From positions 1-64,000 of the forward strand of contig JAKBCS010000001.1 in NCBI GenBank assembly GCA_021807595.1: 64,000 bases of DNA. Direction: 5' to 3'. The first letter of the stretch is position 1. Each line of letters starts with the position of its first letter. The stretch is from Planctomycetota bacterium. Lineage in GTDB: Bacteria; Planctomycetota; Planctomycetia; Gemmatales; Gemmataceae. Positions 24,862 through 34,155 of the stretch are shown piece after piece. Under the pieces are notes generated by a model that had not been told where the DNA came from, did not search any database, and saw only the letters and a list, made by a program, of their open reading frames with translations. The position numbers and the translations under genes are program-made.

Positions 24862-26862
24862 ATGTGCGGCATCGCGGGAGCATTCGATCTAACCGGCCGG
24901 CGCGAGTTTCCCGAAGAGCGTCTCCTGCGCATGACGGGAGCCATCGCGCATCGGGGACCGAACGACGAACACATTCATTGCGAACCCGGTCTGGCGCAGG
25001 GCGTGCGCCGCCTCTCGGTGATCGACGTGGCCAACGGTCGGCAACCATTGAGCAACGAGGCGGGCAACGTCTGGGTTGCGTATGAGGGTGAACTCTACGA
25101 CTATCCGGAAATCCGCGAGCAGCTGTTGGCGCGAGGCCATCGCTTATTGACGCGCTGCGACACCGAGGCATGGGTGCATCTGTACGAGGATCTCGGCGAG
25201 AAGGTATTCGAGACGGCGCTCGGTCAATACGGTGTGTCGCTGTGGGACCGCGACAAGCGGACGTTGTACCTGGCCCGCGATCGCATCGGCATCAGCCCGC
25301 TGTTCTATGCCGAGGTGGACGGCTGGTTATTGTGGGCATCCGAGATTAAGAGCCTGTTGGCTTCCGGCATGATCGACGCCAAACCGGATATTCGCGGTCT
25401 CGATTATTTCTTTAACTTCTTCTGCGCCCCGACCAATCGCAGCGTGTTCGAGGGCGTGAACACCTTGTCTCCCGGACATTTCCTGCGCGTCCGCGACGGG
25501 CGAATCGCGCTGCAACGCTATTGGGATCTCGATTTCCCCGACTGCGGCCAAGAACGCCGCTTCGACAGCGACGACCGCGCGGCGGAGGAACTAGAGGCGA
25601 TCCTGCGCGGCGCGGTGCGCCGCCGACTGTGCGGCGAAGTGCCGCTTTCCTGCTACATCAGCGGCGGACTCGATTCGACCGTTATCCTCGGAGTGAGTTC
25701 GCAGGAAAAGGGCGAACCGATTCCGTCGTTCACGATCAGCCTCGATGGCTCCGGTCCCGCCAACGAGCGGAGCAAGGCGGAGGAGTCGGCCCACTATCTC
25801 AACTCGAAATTGTCCACCGTGGTCGTCACGCCGGCCGATTTGGTCAATCACTTCCCCGACGTGATTCTCGGCGCGGAAAGCCCGGTTCTCGATACGTCGT
25901 GCGTCGGCACGCTGTTGTTGGCGAGGGCCAATCGAGAGGCCGGCAACATCGTGGCGCTCACCGGCGAAGGGGCGGACGAAGCCTTGGCCGGCTACGTCTG
26001 GTACAAATACCACCCCATCCAATATCGCATGTACAAGTACGGCCGTCACGTTTACGAGCTGCCGCGCAAATTCGCGCTGTCGCTGTTGATCGGCGGCGGC
26101 AAGGCGCATCGTCCGCCATTCTTCGGCACCGGCGGTGTGCGTTCGGCGCAGCAGATCGCCTGGGAGTTCATGGCCCAGAGCCGCGAATATCTGTACGCGC
26201 CGGACTTTTGGCAGCGGTTGGACGGTTATTCGGCCTACGACGACGTGCAAGTGTCCGACCGCATCAAGCGCTGGCACCCGCTCAATCAGTCGTTGTACAC
26301 CAGCTACAAGACGATGTTGCCGGGTATGCTCTTGGCCGCCAAGGGAGATCGGGCCACCCGCTTCTCCGCCACCGAGGGGCGTTATCCGTTCCTCGACGAG
26401 CGCGTCGTCGAGTTCTGCGCCGGCCTGGCACCGCGCTATAAGTTGCGATGGATGACCGATAAATATCTGCTGCGCCGCGTGGCCGCTCGTGTTTTGCCGC
26501 CGCCCATCGCCAAACGCGCCAAGACCATGTTCCGCGCCAACATGGGACTCGGCTTTGTCGGTCCCGACCGGCCGCGCTGGGTCGATCAATTGCTCAGCGA
26601 CGAATCGCTGAAAGCGACCGGCTATTTCAACGAGAAGGCCGTGCAGTGGGCGAGGCAGCTGCAACTGAGCAAGCCTCTGAAGTCGCTGCAACGCTTCTCT
26701 CTCGACATGGGATTGATCGGCGTCATCTCGACGCAGCTGTGGCAGCATATCTATTGTGGCGGAGGATTGTGCGAACTGCCGACCTGGACGCCACCCGACC
26801 TGACTCGAACGCGGCTTTATGGTAGCATAAAGCCATCGGTAGCGGAGCCGATCGCCTGTTAG
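24862..26862 (+). CDS. Asparagine synthase (glutamine-hydrolysing)-like amidotransferase
   Basis: A 666-residue class II amidotransferase. The start MCGIAG places the Ntn nucleophile Cys at position 2, and AHRGPND and RRLSVID complete the glutaminase pocket. The PP-loop of the synthetase half is SGGLDSTV near residue 270, with LTGEGADEALAGY downstream. An oddity is the glutaminase oxyanion motif: family members read NGExxxY, but here it is YEGELYDY, so the Asn is a Glu. This may reduce glutamine use or allow ammonia. Members of this family also build amide bonds in natural products, and the neighbours (diiron oxygenase, exporter) suit such a role better than plain asparagine synthesis; that is inference. 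Confidence 0.85.
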   Translation: MCGIAGAFDLTGRREFPEERLLRMTGAIAHRGPNDEHIHCEPGLAQGVRRLSVIDVANGRQPLSNEAGNVWVAYEGELYDYPEIREQLLARGHRLLTRCDTEAWVHLYEDLGEKVFETALGQYGVSLWDRDKRTLYLARDRIGISPLFYAEVDGWLLWASEIKSLLASGMIDAKPDIRGLDYFFNFFCAPTNRSVFEGVNTLSPGHFLRVRDGRIALQRYWDLDFPDCGQERRFDSDDRAAEELEAILRGAVRRRLCGEVPLSCYISGGLDSTVILGVSSQEKGEPIPSFTISLDGSGPANERSKAEESAHYLNSKLSTVVVTPADLVNHFPDVILGAESPVLDTSCVGTLLLARANREAGNIVALTGEGADEALAGYVWYKYHPIQYRMYKYGRHVYELPRKFALSLLIGGGKAHRPPFFGTGGVRSAQQIAWEFMAQSREYLYAPDFWQRLDGYSAYDDVQVSDRIKRWHPLNQSLYTSYKTMLPGMLLAAKGDRATRFSATEGRYPFLDERVVEFCAGLAPRYKLRWMTDKYLLRRVAARVLPPPIAKRAKTMFRANMGLGFVGPDRPRWVDQLLSDESLKATGYFNEKAVQWARQLQLSKPLKSLQRFSLDMGLIGVISTQLWQHIYCGGGLCELPTWTPPDLTRTRLYGSIKPSVAEPIAC

Positions 26863-26880
26863 GGACGAGCGAACAACTCT

Positions 26881-26945
26881 CCCGAGCGGGGGGCGTAAGC
26901 CCCCTGAGCTTCGTGCAGTCAGGGGGCTTACCTCCCCCGCTCGGG
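26881..26945. repeat. Palindromic repeat, family B, copy 1
   Basis: CCCGAGCGGGGGG, CGTAAGCCCCCTGA and their near complements form a 65-nt long stem-loop. It lies in the 97-nt gap between the AsnB-like gene and the permease gene. Other copies are at 50389-50570, 52965-53024 and 63478-63538. Confidence 0.88.
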
Positions 26946-26959
26946 CGTCGATCATTACC

Positions 26960-28090
26960 ATGCGCAAACCGTATTCGCTGAAAATACTCTGGCACGGACG
27001 CAATCGGTTTTTGCCGGCCATCCTTGCCGTCTCGTTCAGCGCCGTGTTGATTGCGGTGCAATCCGGCGTCTTGTTGGGGACGTTGGCCGTCACCTCGCGG
27101 CCCATCGACCATGCCTCGGCGCAGATCTGGATCGGCATCCGCGACATGCCCAGCATCGAACTGGGACATCCGATTCCCGAAGCCTGGATGTTTCGTCTGC
27201 AAGCTCAACCGGAAGTCGAGGAGGTGGAAGGCTATCTCTACGAATTCGCTTATTGGCACAAACCGGGCGGCGGATCGGAACATTGTTGCATCATTGGCGC
27301 GCGGCTGGAAGGTTCGTCAATGGGCGCGGTGAACGATCTTTCGCCCCAGATGCGCACTCGGTTGACCGAACCCGGTGCCATCGTCGTCGATGCCACGGAC
27401 CTCGATAGGTTGGGGCTGAAGCACGGCGTCGGCGAATGCGCGGAAATCATGGGACAAAAAGTCCGCGTGGTCGGCTTGGTGCATGGATTTAAGAGTATCT
27501 GGGGTCCGTATGTCTTTTGTTCGATGGAGACGGCCCGCCGCTTGCTGACCATGTATGGCGCGGATCAGTATCAATACATCTTGGCTCAGTGCAAGTCCAG
27601 TGCGGACGTTCCGGCCGTCGTCGAACGCTTGCAACACCGCTATCCGGAGATGTCGGTTCTGTCCGACCGCGATTTCTCGGTGCAAACGCGCCTCTATTGG
27701 CTGACGCGGACGCGTATCGGGGTGGCGCTGGGACTGACCTCGATCTTGGCGTTGATTGTCGGTCTGGTGATAACGAGCCAAACCCTGTACGCTGCAACGG
27801 CGGCATCGCTGCGCGAGTACGCCGTGTTGCGCGCCCTGGGTCTGCCGCGCTGGCGCATCTCGACGCTGGTGGTGTCGCAATCGTTTTGGATCGGCCTCGG
27901 AGGCGTTAGCGCATCGGTTCCGGCGGCGTTGTTGCTCGGACGATTTGCCGGCTTCGTGGGTGCCGAGATTCAGCTGCCCATTTGGCTGCTGGCGGCAACG
28001 ATTGCCATTACCATGACCATTGCTCTGGTCTCCGGTCTGTTGGCCCTGCGTTCGTTGCGCTTGGTGGAACCGGCCAACTTATTGCGATGA
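26960..28090 (+). CDS. ABC transporter permease, FtsX/DevC-like
   Basis: A 376-residue inner-membrane protein with the MacB/FtsX layout: one transmembrane segment at residues 15-42, a soluble domain of about 220 residues, then three transmembrane segments at about 252-278, 300-325 and 336-362. ARLEG, PGAIVVDATDLDRLG and AATAASLREYAVLRALGLP are typical of DevC-type permeases. The stop overlaps the ATPase start (ATGA), and the ATPase stop overlaps the adaptor start, so the three form a tightly coupled exporter operon. The start at 26960 has only a weak ribosome-binding site, and a family B palindrome lies upstream. Confidence 0.88.
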   Translation: MRKPYSLKILWHGRNRFLPAILAVSFSAVLIAVQSGVLLGTLAVTSRPIDHASAQIWIGIRDMPSIELGHPIPEAWMFRLQAQPEVEEVEGYLYEFAYWHKPGGGSEHCCIIGARLEGSSMGAVNDLSPQMRTRLTEPGAIVVDATDLDRLGLKHGVGECAEIMGQKVRVVGLVHGFKSIWGPYVFCSMETARRLLTMYGADQYQYILAQCKSSADVPAVVERLQHRYPEMSVLSDRDFSVQTRLYWLTRTRIGVALGLTSILALIVGLVITSQTLYAATAASLREYAVLRALGLPRWRISTLVVSQSFWIGLGGVSASVPAALLLGRFAGFVGAEIQLPIWLLAATIAITMTIALVSGLLALRSLRLVEPANLLR

Positions 28091-28821
28091 GTAGCCGCAT
28101 GATCGACGCCAATGTAACCCTTGAGGGATGCAATCTGACCCGTTCGTTCGGCGATGGCGACACGCGATCCGTCGTCGTTCACGACGTGTCGTTGGAGTTT
28201 TGCTCCGGCGAGATGTCGCTCCTGCTAGGCCCGTCCGGCAGCGGCAAGACGACATTGTTGGGCATGTTATCGGGCCTTTTGCAACCCGACGAAGGCCAGG
28301 TTGTGGTCTTGGGACAAGATCTGTGGCGCATGTCGGAGCGCGAGCGCGAGTTGTTTCGCCTGCATCATTGTGGCTTCATCTTCCAAGGAGCCAATCTGAT
28401 GCCGGCCTTGACGGCCCGCGATCATCTGGAGATGGTGCTTCGTTGGGGCGAACGTCTGCCGTGGTCCGAGGTGAATCGGCGCGTGACGGACATGCTCGGC
28501 CTGCTCGGTCTGTCGCGCAAGGGGCATCTGTTGCCGGAGCATCTCTCTGGAGGCGAGAAACAACGGGTGGCAATCGGTCGCGCTCTCATCAAGCAGCCAC
28601 GCTTGTTCTTCGCCGACGAGCCGACCAGCGCGCTCGATTGGGAACACGGCAAGCACGTCGTCGAACTGCTCCGCGAAACGGCGCACGGCGGCGCGACAGT
28701 GGTGATGGTCACGCACGATCCCCGCATTCTGAACTATGCGGATCGTATTTATCGCTTGGAGGACGGCCGACTGCTCGGCGCGGATGCTCCAACAGAATCG
28801 GCGGTTCTCGGTGCGCCATGA
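28087..28821 (+). CDS. ABC transporter ATP-binding protein, DevA/LolD-like
   Basis: A 244-residue ATPase. The ATG at 28087 overlaps the permease stop by 4 nt. Walker A is LLGPSGSGKTTLL, the Q-loop region is CGFIFQGANLMPALTARDH, the signature is LSGGEKQRVAIGRAL, Walker B is LFFADEPTSALD, and the switch His is in VMVTHDPR. It is of the MacB/LolD/DevA type that powers mechanotransmission exporters rather than importers. It works with the permease and the adaptor on either side. Confidence 0.93.
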   Translation: MSSRMIDANVTLEGCNLTRSFGDGDTRSVVVHDVSLEFCSGEMSLLLGPSGSGKTTLLGMLSGLLQPDEGQVVVLGQDLWRMSERERELFRLHHCGFIFQGANLMPALTARDHLEMVLRWGERLPWSEVNRRVTDMLGLLGLSRKGHLLPEHLSGGEKQRVAIGRALIKQPRLFFADEPTSALDWEHGKHVVELLRETAHGGATVVMVTHDPRILNYADRIYRLEDGRLLGADAPTESAVLGAP

Positions 28822-29906
28822 ACACAAAGAAACTCTTCCTCCTGTTGGGTCTCGTCCTTCTCGTCGTCGGTGTCGGCGGCGCGGGTTGGGTGGCCAATCA
28901 CTTTTGGCCGCCCTCTTCGCCGACAGCGGATGAGGCGAACAAACGGCAGACGACGCCGGATACCGCCGACGAAGAAGGCGTGGTTTGCACCGGCTACGTC
29001 GATCTGGAACACGGCATCCGCTCGTTGACGCCGCTTCGTCCCGGTCGCGTGGCCACGCTCGTCGCCAAAGAGAATCAGCACATCGAAGCCGGCGCGGCCA
29101 TTTTACGTCTGGATGATCGAGACGCTAAGTTCCAGGTGGACGAGGCGGAGACGGCGGTGTCGGCCGCGGAGATTCAGCTGGAAGATGCCCTGAAGTCGGA
29201 ACAACGGCAGCGTGCGCGCCGGACACAGCAACAGGCCGCTCTCGACGCCGCCGGTTTTAATCTCGATGGCGCTCGGAAATTGCTCGAACATAAAGAGAAA
29301 CAAGCCAAGGTCGATTTTGCCACGCGGGAAGAAGTGGACATCACTCGCGATCGGGTCAAGGCACTAGAACAACAAGTTCTCGCCGAGCGCGCCAAGCTCG
29401 ACGAATTGAATACCGTCGATCCCGGCTTTGCAGTACGCAAGGCGCGAGCCGATCTTCGTCTCGCTCAGATCCGCCGCGATCGAGCAAGTTATCAACTGGA
29501 GGAATGCACCTTGAATGCGCCGTCGTCCGGCACGGTGCAACGTCTCTCGGTGGGTGTGGGCGATATTGTGAGCGGCAATCCTATGCAGCCCATCGTTCGC
29601 TTTTGTCCCGACGAAACGCCGTTGGTTCGGGCGGAGGTGAATCAGGAGTTCGCGGATCGCATTCGCGTGGGACAGACCGCGCAGATACGCGACGACGCTC
29701 GCTCCGGAGTCAGTTGGCTCGGCAAGGTCGAGCGCGTGGCCGGCTGGTACGAGCGCCGCCGCCCGACCACACAAGATCCCTCGGCCTTCACCGATGTGCG
29801 CACGGTCGAATGTTTGATTGCCATCGACCCAGGCCAACCGCCTCTGCGCATCGGTCAACGCATGCGCGTGCTGATTGGCCGCGTTCCGTCAACGGGAGGG
29901 GAGTGA
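28818..29906 (+). CDS. HlyD/DevB-like periplasmic adaptor
   Basis: A 362-residue membrane-fusion protein. The ATG at 28818 overlaps the ATPase stop by 4 nt. Residues 6-24 are a transmembrane anchor (LFLLLGLVLLVVGVGGAGWV). A lipoyl-like half motif (LRPGRVATLVAKENQHIEAG) is followed by a long coiled coil at about residues 115-215 and a second half (TLNAPSSGTVQRLSVGVGD). With the permease and ATPase it makes a DevBCA-like exporter. In cyanobacteria DevBCA exports heterocyst glycolipids; here the cargo is unknown but is probably the product of the AurF/AsnB pair. Confidence 0.9.
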   Translation: MNTKKLFLLLGLVLLVVGVGGAGWVANHFWPPSSPTADEANKRQTTPDTADEEGVVCTGYVDLEHGIRSLTPLRPGRVATLVAKENQHIEAGAAILRLDDRDAKFQVDEAETAVSAAEIQLEDALKSEQRQRARRTQQQAALDAAGFNLDGARKLLEHKEKQAKVDFATREEVDITRDRVKALEQQVLAERAKLDELNTVDPGFAVRKARADLRLAQIRRDRASYQLEECTLNAPSSGTVQRLSVGVGDIVSGNPMQPIVRFCPDETPLVRAEVNQEFADRIRVGQTAQIRDDARSGVSWLGKVERVAGWYERRRPTTQDPSAFTDVRTVECLIAIDPGQPPLRIGQRMRVLIGRVPSTGGE

Positions 29907-29984
29907 GGATGGATGATTCGCGCGCGCCTTGAAGCATCTCGGCAGGCATTTCCCACGAAGGAACGCAATGATCGGGAGATACCC

Positions 29985-30389
29985 ATGCCATTCTTGGACA
30001 TATTACGACAGGCTATTCTGCTGGCAAAAGCGGCTTACGAATCCCGTATGGCGCACAATCGAACCGATGATTTACCGATCGTGGCATCGGGCAGCAGTGC
30101 AGCGGTATTGAAGTCTCGCACCGCGGAGGAACGCCGTCTCGATTCATTCCTTCAATCCCAGACTCCGGCGGTTGTTTACCTGCTCACCGCTGTCATGTAC
30201 CTTGGAAGAGGCGACTTCGAGGTTAAGGATTTGCGCGATCAGTACGAAGCAATGAGTGAGAGTTTCGGTGGTCGGGAGTGGGCCGCCCGACAGATGATGG
30301 AGAAGCTGCCCTTGCCGGATTATCTCGAGCAAGGACTTAAGAAACTAATCCAATCGCGCTTCGACGCGGACAGATTATTGGGGGACTAG
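29985..30389 (+). CDS. DUF3775-like protein
   Basis: A 134-residue soluble protein. The ATG at 29985 follows GGGAG at 7 nt. It has the spacing of the DUF3775 family: a helix at the start (ILRQAILLAKAAYES), an acidic DD, then YLLTAVMYLGRGDFEVKDL and a C-terminal LPLPDYLEQGLKKL. Function unknown. It lies 78 nt after the adaptor gene on the same strand and may be the last gene of that cluster. Confidence 0.65.
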   Translation: MPFLDILRQAILLAKAAYESRMAHNRTDDLPIVASGSSAAVLKSRTAEERRLDSFLQSQTPAVVYLLTAVMYLGRGDFEVKDLRDQYEAMSESFGGREWAARQMMEKLPLPDYLEQGLKKLIQSRFDADRLLGD

Positions 30390-30451
30390 ATATGCAAAGG
30401 ATTTGCGTGAAATACGATCGTTGACCGGGACGATAAGTTAGGGATGCAACA

Positions 30452-31025
30452 ATGCCATCCAATGCGTTCACCCACCACTTGCTCGTCCATTTGCAAGACG
30501 CCGATGAACTTTTGGATGCGCAGCGTCAGTTGTTAGCCGGAAGGCGAGGGGCAATGGGGAATAGGGTCGCTTAACCGTGCGGTGGTTGTTATGTGTGTTT
30601 CCGCTTGGGAAGGCTATGTGGAACAAGTAGTTCTTGAGTCGGTTGCCGCCATTTGCCCAACGGCCGGCTCCCCTATGGGAATGTGGCAGGTATTGGAATC
30701 ATCCGCGAATAGCTTCATCAAACGATTCAATACTCCCAACGTGGGGAATGTAAAAAAACTGATAGAAGAATCGCTCGGTTCCGCTGACGTAACCGTCGCA
30801 TGGTCGTAGAAAAATTGTACGACAACTCAAACCCGCCAGCAACTCACCGACGCTTTGAAGTTAAGGCACGAGATTGCTCACGGCGTTAAGCATCGTCCGG
30901 AAATACCAACTCGGTATGCGACCGGCCTGCCGAAACTTTTCCAACGTCTCGGGAGACGAACGGATACGGCCATTCGCGATCATCTCATAAAGACTTTCGG
31001 AGTCGTCAGTCCGTGGCCTCTATAA
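30452..31025 (+). pseudogene. Decayed RiboL-PSP-HEPN-like gene
   Basis: The remains of a HEPN-type protein, readable in three pieces. The start MPSNAFTHHLLVHLQDADEL runs in one frame; near 30545 the reading moves by one base to GQWGIGSLNRAVVVMCVSAW and EGYVEQVV; FNTPNVGNVKKLI follows. A TAG at 30807-30809 then cuts the frame, after which LKLRHEIAHGVKH, the HEPN Rx4-6H-type motif, and an end at 31025 continue in the same frame. Family members in planctomycetes are often part of toxin-like or defence loci; this copy should be inactive. Confidence 0.65.
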
Positions 31026-31088
31026 ACCGAGTCGGCGCATCCAGTCCGTTCGTGGAGCGAACCGAATGCGCCGACCGTTCGTTTGAAT

Positions 31089-31385
31089 TTACCCCGCCGC
31101 TTCCAGCACCCCGCACTCCGCGTCGACGGTTGCGTCGAGCGGATGCCACAGCGACAGACCGAGACGAGCGCGTTCTTCCAACACGGCAACTTTCTCCGGC
31201 GTGCCCGGCAGCGCGCGTGTCGGCAGCGCGGCCAGAGATGATTGGCCGTTGAAATCGCCGACGCCTCGCCGGGCAAACTTACTCGTGGATGGATATAACT
31301 CGCGGACGCCGGGTTTGTAATAGCAGGACCAGCACAAACCTCGGGGACGGTTGGATTTCACACGTTGACAGTGCCGGCACAACAT
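31089..31385 (-). CDS. Small CxxC-type zinc-binding hypothetical protein
   Basis: A 98-residue protein. The ATG at 31385 follows AAAGGAA at 8 nt and puts MLCRHCQRVKSNRPRGLCW first: two CxxC pairs (CRHC and CWSC) that likely bind zinc, followed by YYKPGVRELYPSTSKFARRG. The C-terminal half is low in conservation. Similar short proteins appear in Gemmata-like genomes, usually annotated hypothetical. It lies 81 nt downstream of the gene at 31467. Confidence 0.65.
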   Translation of the reverse strand: MLCRHCQRVKSNRPRGLCWSCYYKPGVRELYPSTSKFARRGVGDFNGQSSLAALPTRALPGTPEKVAVLEERARLGLSLWHPLDATVDAECGVLEAAG

Positions 31386-31466
31386 CGTCGGGTTCCTTTC
31401 ACTATCTGGGGAAGGGCGAGCCACGTTCCGTAAGACGGCCTCTTCTCGGCTCCGCAAGTTGCCTTC

Positions 31467-31901
31467 TCAAGCAGCAGCGACTTCTTCTTCGATCTCCGCC
31501 AAGTCGTAATCCGCCGGTCGTCGTTGGGCCAGGGCGCGCGTGACTTCGGCCAACAGATCCGCGCGCATCTCTTCGCGCGGCGTCTCGTCGAACCAGTTGA
31601 GAAACCAACGGCACGCTGCCGGTTCGCCGAGTCGTCGATCGATCTCGAAACAGGTGCGGGCGAAGAACTCCTCGACCTCGGCGACCGTCTCCAACCCTTC
31701 GCCCTGCCAACCGCAATAGCCCACCGCGCAAGCCGCCTCGACCGGCCAATCTTGCACGCATGGCAACGGTGGCGGCGCTGTCGTCGTGCCTTGTAGCAAG
31801 CGCGCGTCGTCGTCGGAAAGCGCCCGTTGGAGCGCATCCAGAGCGGCATGGGACAGTAATGGGGCCAAACCTTCTCGCCACACCTTACGCCAGCTTTTCA
31901 T
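31467..31901 (-). CDS. Hypothetical protein
   Basis: A 144-residue acidic, mostly helical protein without signal peptide. The ATG at 31901 follows AGGAG at 8 nt. It has conserved-looking aromatic and Cys positions (VEAACAVGYCGWQGEGLETV, CRWFLNWFDETP) and an acidic C-terminus (DLAEIEEEVAAA). Function not recognised. Probably cotranscribed with the CxxC protein that follows. Confidence 0.6.
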   Translation of the reverse strand: MKSWRKVWREGLAPLLSHAALDALQRALSDDDARLLQGTTTAPPPLPCVQDWPVEAACAVGYCGWQGEGLETVAEVEEFFARTCFEIDRRLGEPAACRWFLNWFDETPREEMRADLLAEVTRALAQRRPADYDLAEIEEEVAAA

Positions 31902-32067
31902 GGTTCATTCTCCTGTCCTTGGGACCATCGCTTGGAATGGTTGTCGTATCATCGTCCCTCAGAATCCTCTTGTATTAGTGTAAATATGTCCACTATCCAA
32001 GTCAATGGATTATGGGCGCTTTTTTCGATTTTTTTACCTCAAAGGTGCAGTGTTAGCCTTCAGACGA

Positions 32068-32352
32068 GGCTCGATAGGGTTTGAAATAGACATTGTTAGA
32101 CATGGCGGGCGAATCTACCTTGTCGAAGCGAAGAACCAAATGCGAAAGAAGGGAGCCTCGTCGGACTGTGCGGGCATGTAGGAACTTGGTTTGCTCTCGA
32201 CAAACGATGTGCCACTCTTCGCATCGAGCAAGCGTGTCTGCGGGCTGCGACTCGTGGATCTTTGCGCCTACGCGGTGCGACGGGATCTGGACACCAGAGG
32301 CGCGTCCGGCATCCACGAGGAACGGGCTTTCGGCGAATCTATTCTCGATTGG
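32068..32352 (+). pseudogene. Possible remnant of a DUF3800-type gene
   Basis: In one frame the plus strand reads RIYLVEAKNQMRKKG, a TAG at about 32179, then LLSTNDVPLFASSKRV and CGLRLVDLCAYAVRRDL. The last piece resembles the C-terminal F-x-S-x(3-5)-GLQxADLxAYAxxR pattern of DUF3800 proteins. No start or full domain remains. This accounts for part of the 518-nt gap 31902-32419, where nothing else was recognised. Confidence 0.3.
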
Positions 32353-32419
32353 CGAATGCTAATGGAAACGGCAGCGTTTGGAGCGGGGCCGAACCAAACG
32401 CTGCCGTCTTGCCAGGCAA

Positions 32420-33889
32420 TTATTCGCCGAGTTGGAAGTTTCCGTCTTGCAGTTGATTGTTCCGGATGACGTAGAACTTGACGCCCTGCCCAGCGCCCGA
32501 TTCGGTGTGGCTGAGTACATAATGCACGTTCTCGTTGCTGAGCATCTCAAAGCGCTGCAGACCGACGAGGATGTCGCCGCGCTGGACACCGGAGCGTTCG
32601 GCAGGACTTTCGGCACGAATCTCGAGGACGACCATGCCGCCGCGGAATTGTGGCATGGCGCGTTTGACGGACTCGGCACCCACCGGACGTAAGCGCAGGC
32701 CGAGACGATTCCAGACCAGATCGCCTTGTCCTGCTTCGAGAGCAACCTCAGCCGTCTTCTCCGAGCCGTTGCGACGATAGCGAAGCGCGATCCGCTCGCC
32801 GCTGGGACGATCGAAGAGCGCGCGTTCGAGATCGAGACTGGAGCTAATGGGAGATCCCGCGGCGGCCAGGAGTACGTCGCCGCGTTCGAGACCTGCGCGA
32901 GCGGCGGCACTGCCCGAATCGAGGTGATCCACGATTGTCGAACGCAACGAGGCGGTTTCGCTGGGGCCGCTACCTTGAGCGGCAAGGCGAACTTCGTCCT
33001 TAACCGAAAAACCCAAGCGAGCGCGGGCGCTGCCCATCGGCGCGCGGGAGGCTAGCATTCGGCTCGCGGCACGAATCATGGTATCGACGGGGATGGCGAA
33101 GCCGATGCCTTGGGCACCCGCGCGGATGGCCACGTTGACTCCGATCAGTTCGCCGTGAACATTTAACAGCGGGCCGCCGCTGTTGCCCGGATTGATGCTG
33201 GCGTCGGTCTGAATGAGCTTTTTATAAGAGACTTCTTTGTTCAGATTGACATCGCGGCTGACGGCGCTGACGACGCCGACGGTAACGGTATGCTCGTAGC
33301 CATAGGCGTTTCCGATAGCGACCACGGTTTCGCCAACCATCAGATCGCGCGTCGCGCCGAGGGGTACGGTCGGCAGTGCGTGATCCACTTCGATTTTGAG
33401 CAGAGCCAGATCGCATTCCGTGTCGCGCGCCAAGACGTTGGCGCGTGCCGAGGTTCCGTCGGCCAGGCGGACGCGGATTACGGCCACCTCATCGACGACG
33501 TGCTGATTGGTGACGATGTAACCCCGCGAGTCGATCATAATGCCGGTGCCCATGCCGTTCACCCGGCTTTGCGGGCTGGCGTTGGGCATCAGATCGTCCG
33601 CGCCAGCAGGGCGAACCGTGCGTTCGCTGTGAATGTTGACGACGGCGTCGCGCACGCGCTTGACGACTTCGACCACCGGCGTTTGCCGAAGACTCCAGGT
33701 GCGAAGATTGTTGGCCGTTGTCGTCGCCTGGATGGGAGGCAAAGCCGCGCCATCCGGTGCGGCGAAGATCGCTTCGCCGCCTCCTAGCGCCAATGCCGCG
33801 CCCAGAAGCCAGCGAGGCCAACGCCTCGCAAACCTTCGGAGTACGTCCTTGTCCGCGAACTCAGCCGTCAGGGGAAGTTGCATGCTCAT
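32420..33889 (-). CDS. HtrA/DegP-like trypsin-family serine protease with two PDZ domains
   Basis: A 489-residue envelope protease. A hydrophobic segment at residues 24-44 (WPRWLLGAALALGGGEAIFA) serves as signal or anchor. The catalytic triad is readable: His in IVTNQHVVDE, Asp in TECDLALLKI and Ser in NPGNSGGPLL. PDZ-like regions follow at about residues 300-385 (SAAARAGLERGDVLLAA) and 395-475 (SPAERSGVQRGDILVGL). Role: degradation or chaperoning of misfolded envelope proteins. The ATG at 33889 has GAGAGG close upstream; the ATG at 33883 is also possible. Confidence 0.92.
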   Translation of the reverse strand: MSMQLPLTAEFADKDVLRRFARRWPRWLLGAALALGGGEAIFAAPDGAALPPIQATTTANNLRTWSLRQTPVVEVVKRVRDAVVNIHSERTVRPAGADDLMPNASPQSRVNGMGTGIMIDSRGYIVTNQHVVDEVAVIRVRLADGTSARANVLARDTECDLALLKIEVDHALPTVPLGATRDLMVGETVVAIGNAYGYEHTVTVGVVSAVSRDVNLNKEVSYKKLIQTDASINPGNSGGPLLNVHGELIGVNVAIRAGAQGIGFAIPVDTMIRAASRMLASRAPMGSARARLGFSVKDEVRLAAQGSGPSETASLRSTIVDHLDSGSAAARAGLERGDVLLAAAGSPISSSLDLERALFDRPSGERIALRYRRNGSEKTAEVALEAGQGDLVWNRLGLRLRPVGAESVKRAMPQFRGGMVVLEIRAESPAERSGVQRGDILVGLQRFEMLSNENVHYVLSHTESGAGQGVKFYVIRNNQLQDGNFQLGE

Positions 33890-34155
33890 GTCGCCTCTCG
33901 ACTATGCTATCGGCTATCGGCTATTGGCGGTTGGCCCTACCGATGGCGGTTTTTTCGACCGTAAAGCGACGAAGGCTGTAAACCGACTCGTCCGGATCTC
34001 TGTCTCCTTTCCAACCAAGGGCGGATGAGAGGGGCGACGCGCCTCCTAGCGAGTGTAACGATTGCAAAGGAAGCGACGAGGATGCCGACATTGCCTGCCG
34101 GGCGCGGCAACGTAGAACGAATGGTGTCCGATTCTCACAAAAAGAGGTGGCGAAG

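Noticed and set aside
25521-27156. Long frames on both strands over the AsnB-like gene
   Set aside because: Both overlap a gene with complete catalytic motifs and look like Arg-rich shadow translations.
32053-32316. Minus-strand 87-codon frame
   Set aside because: No ribosome-binding site or recognised motif; the opposite strand shows a better, though decayed, DUF3800-like reading.
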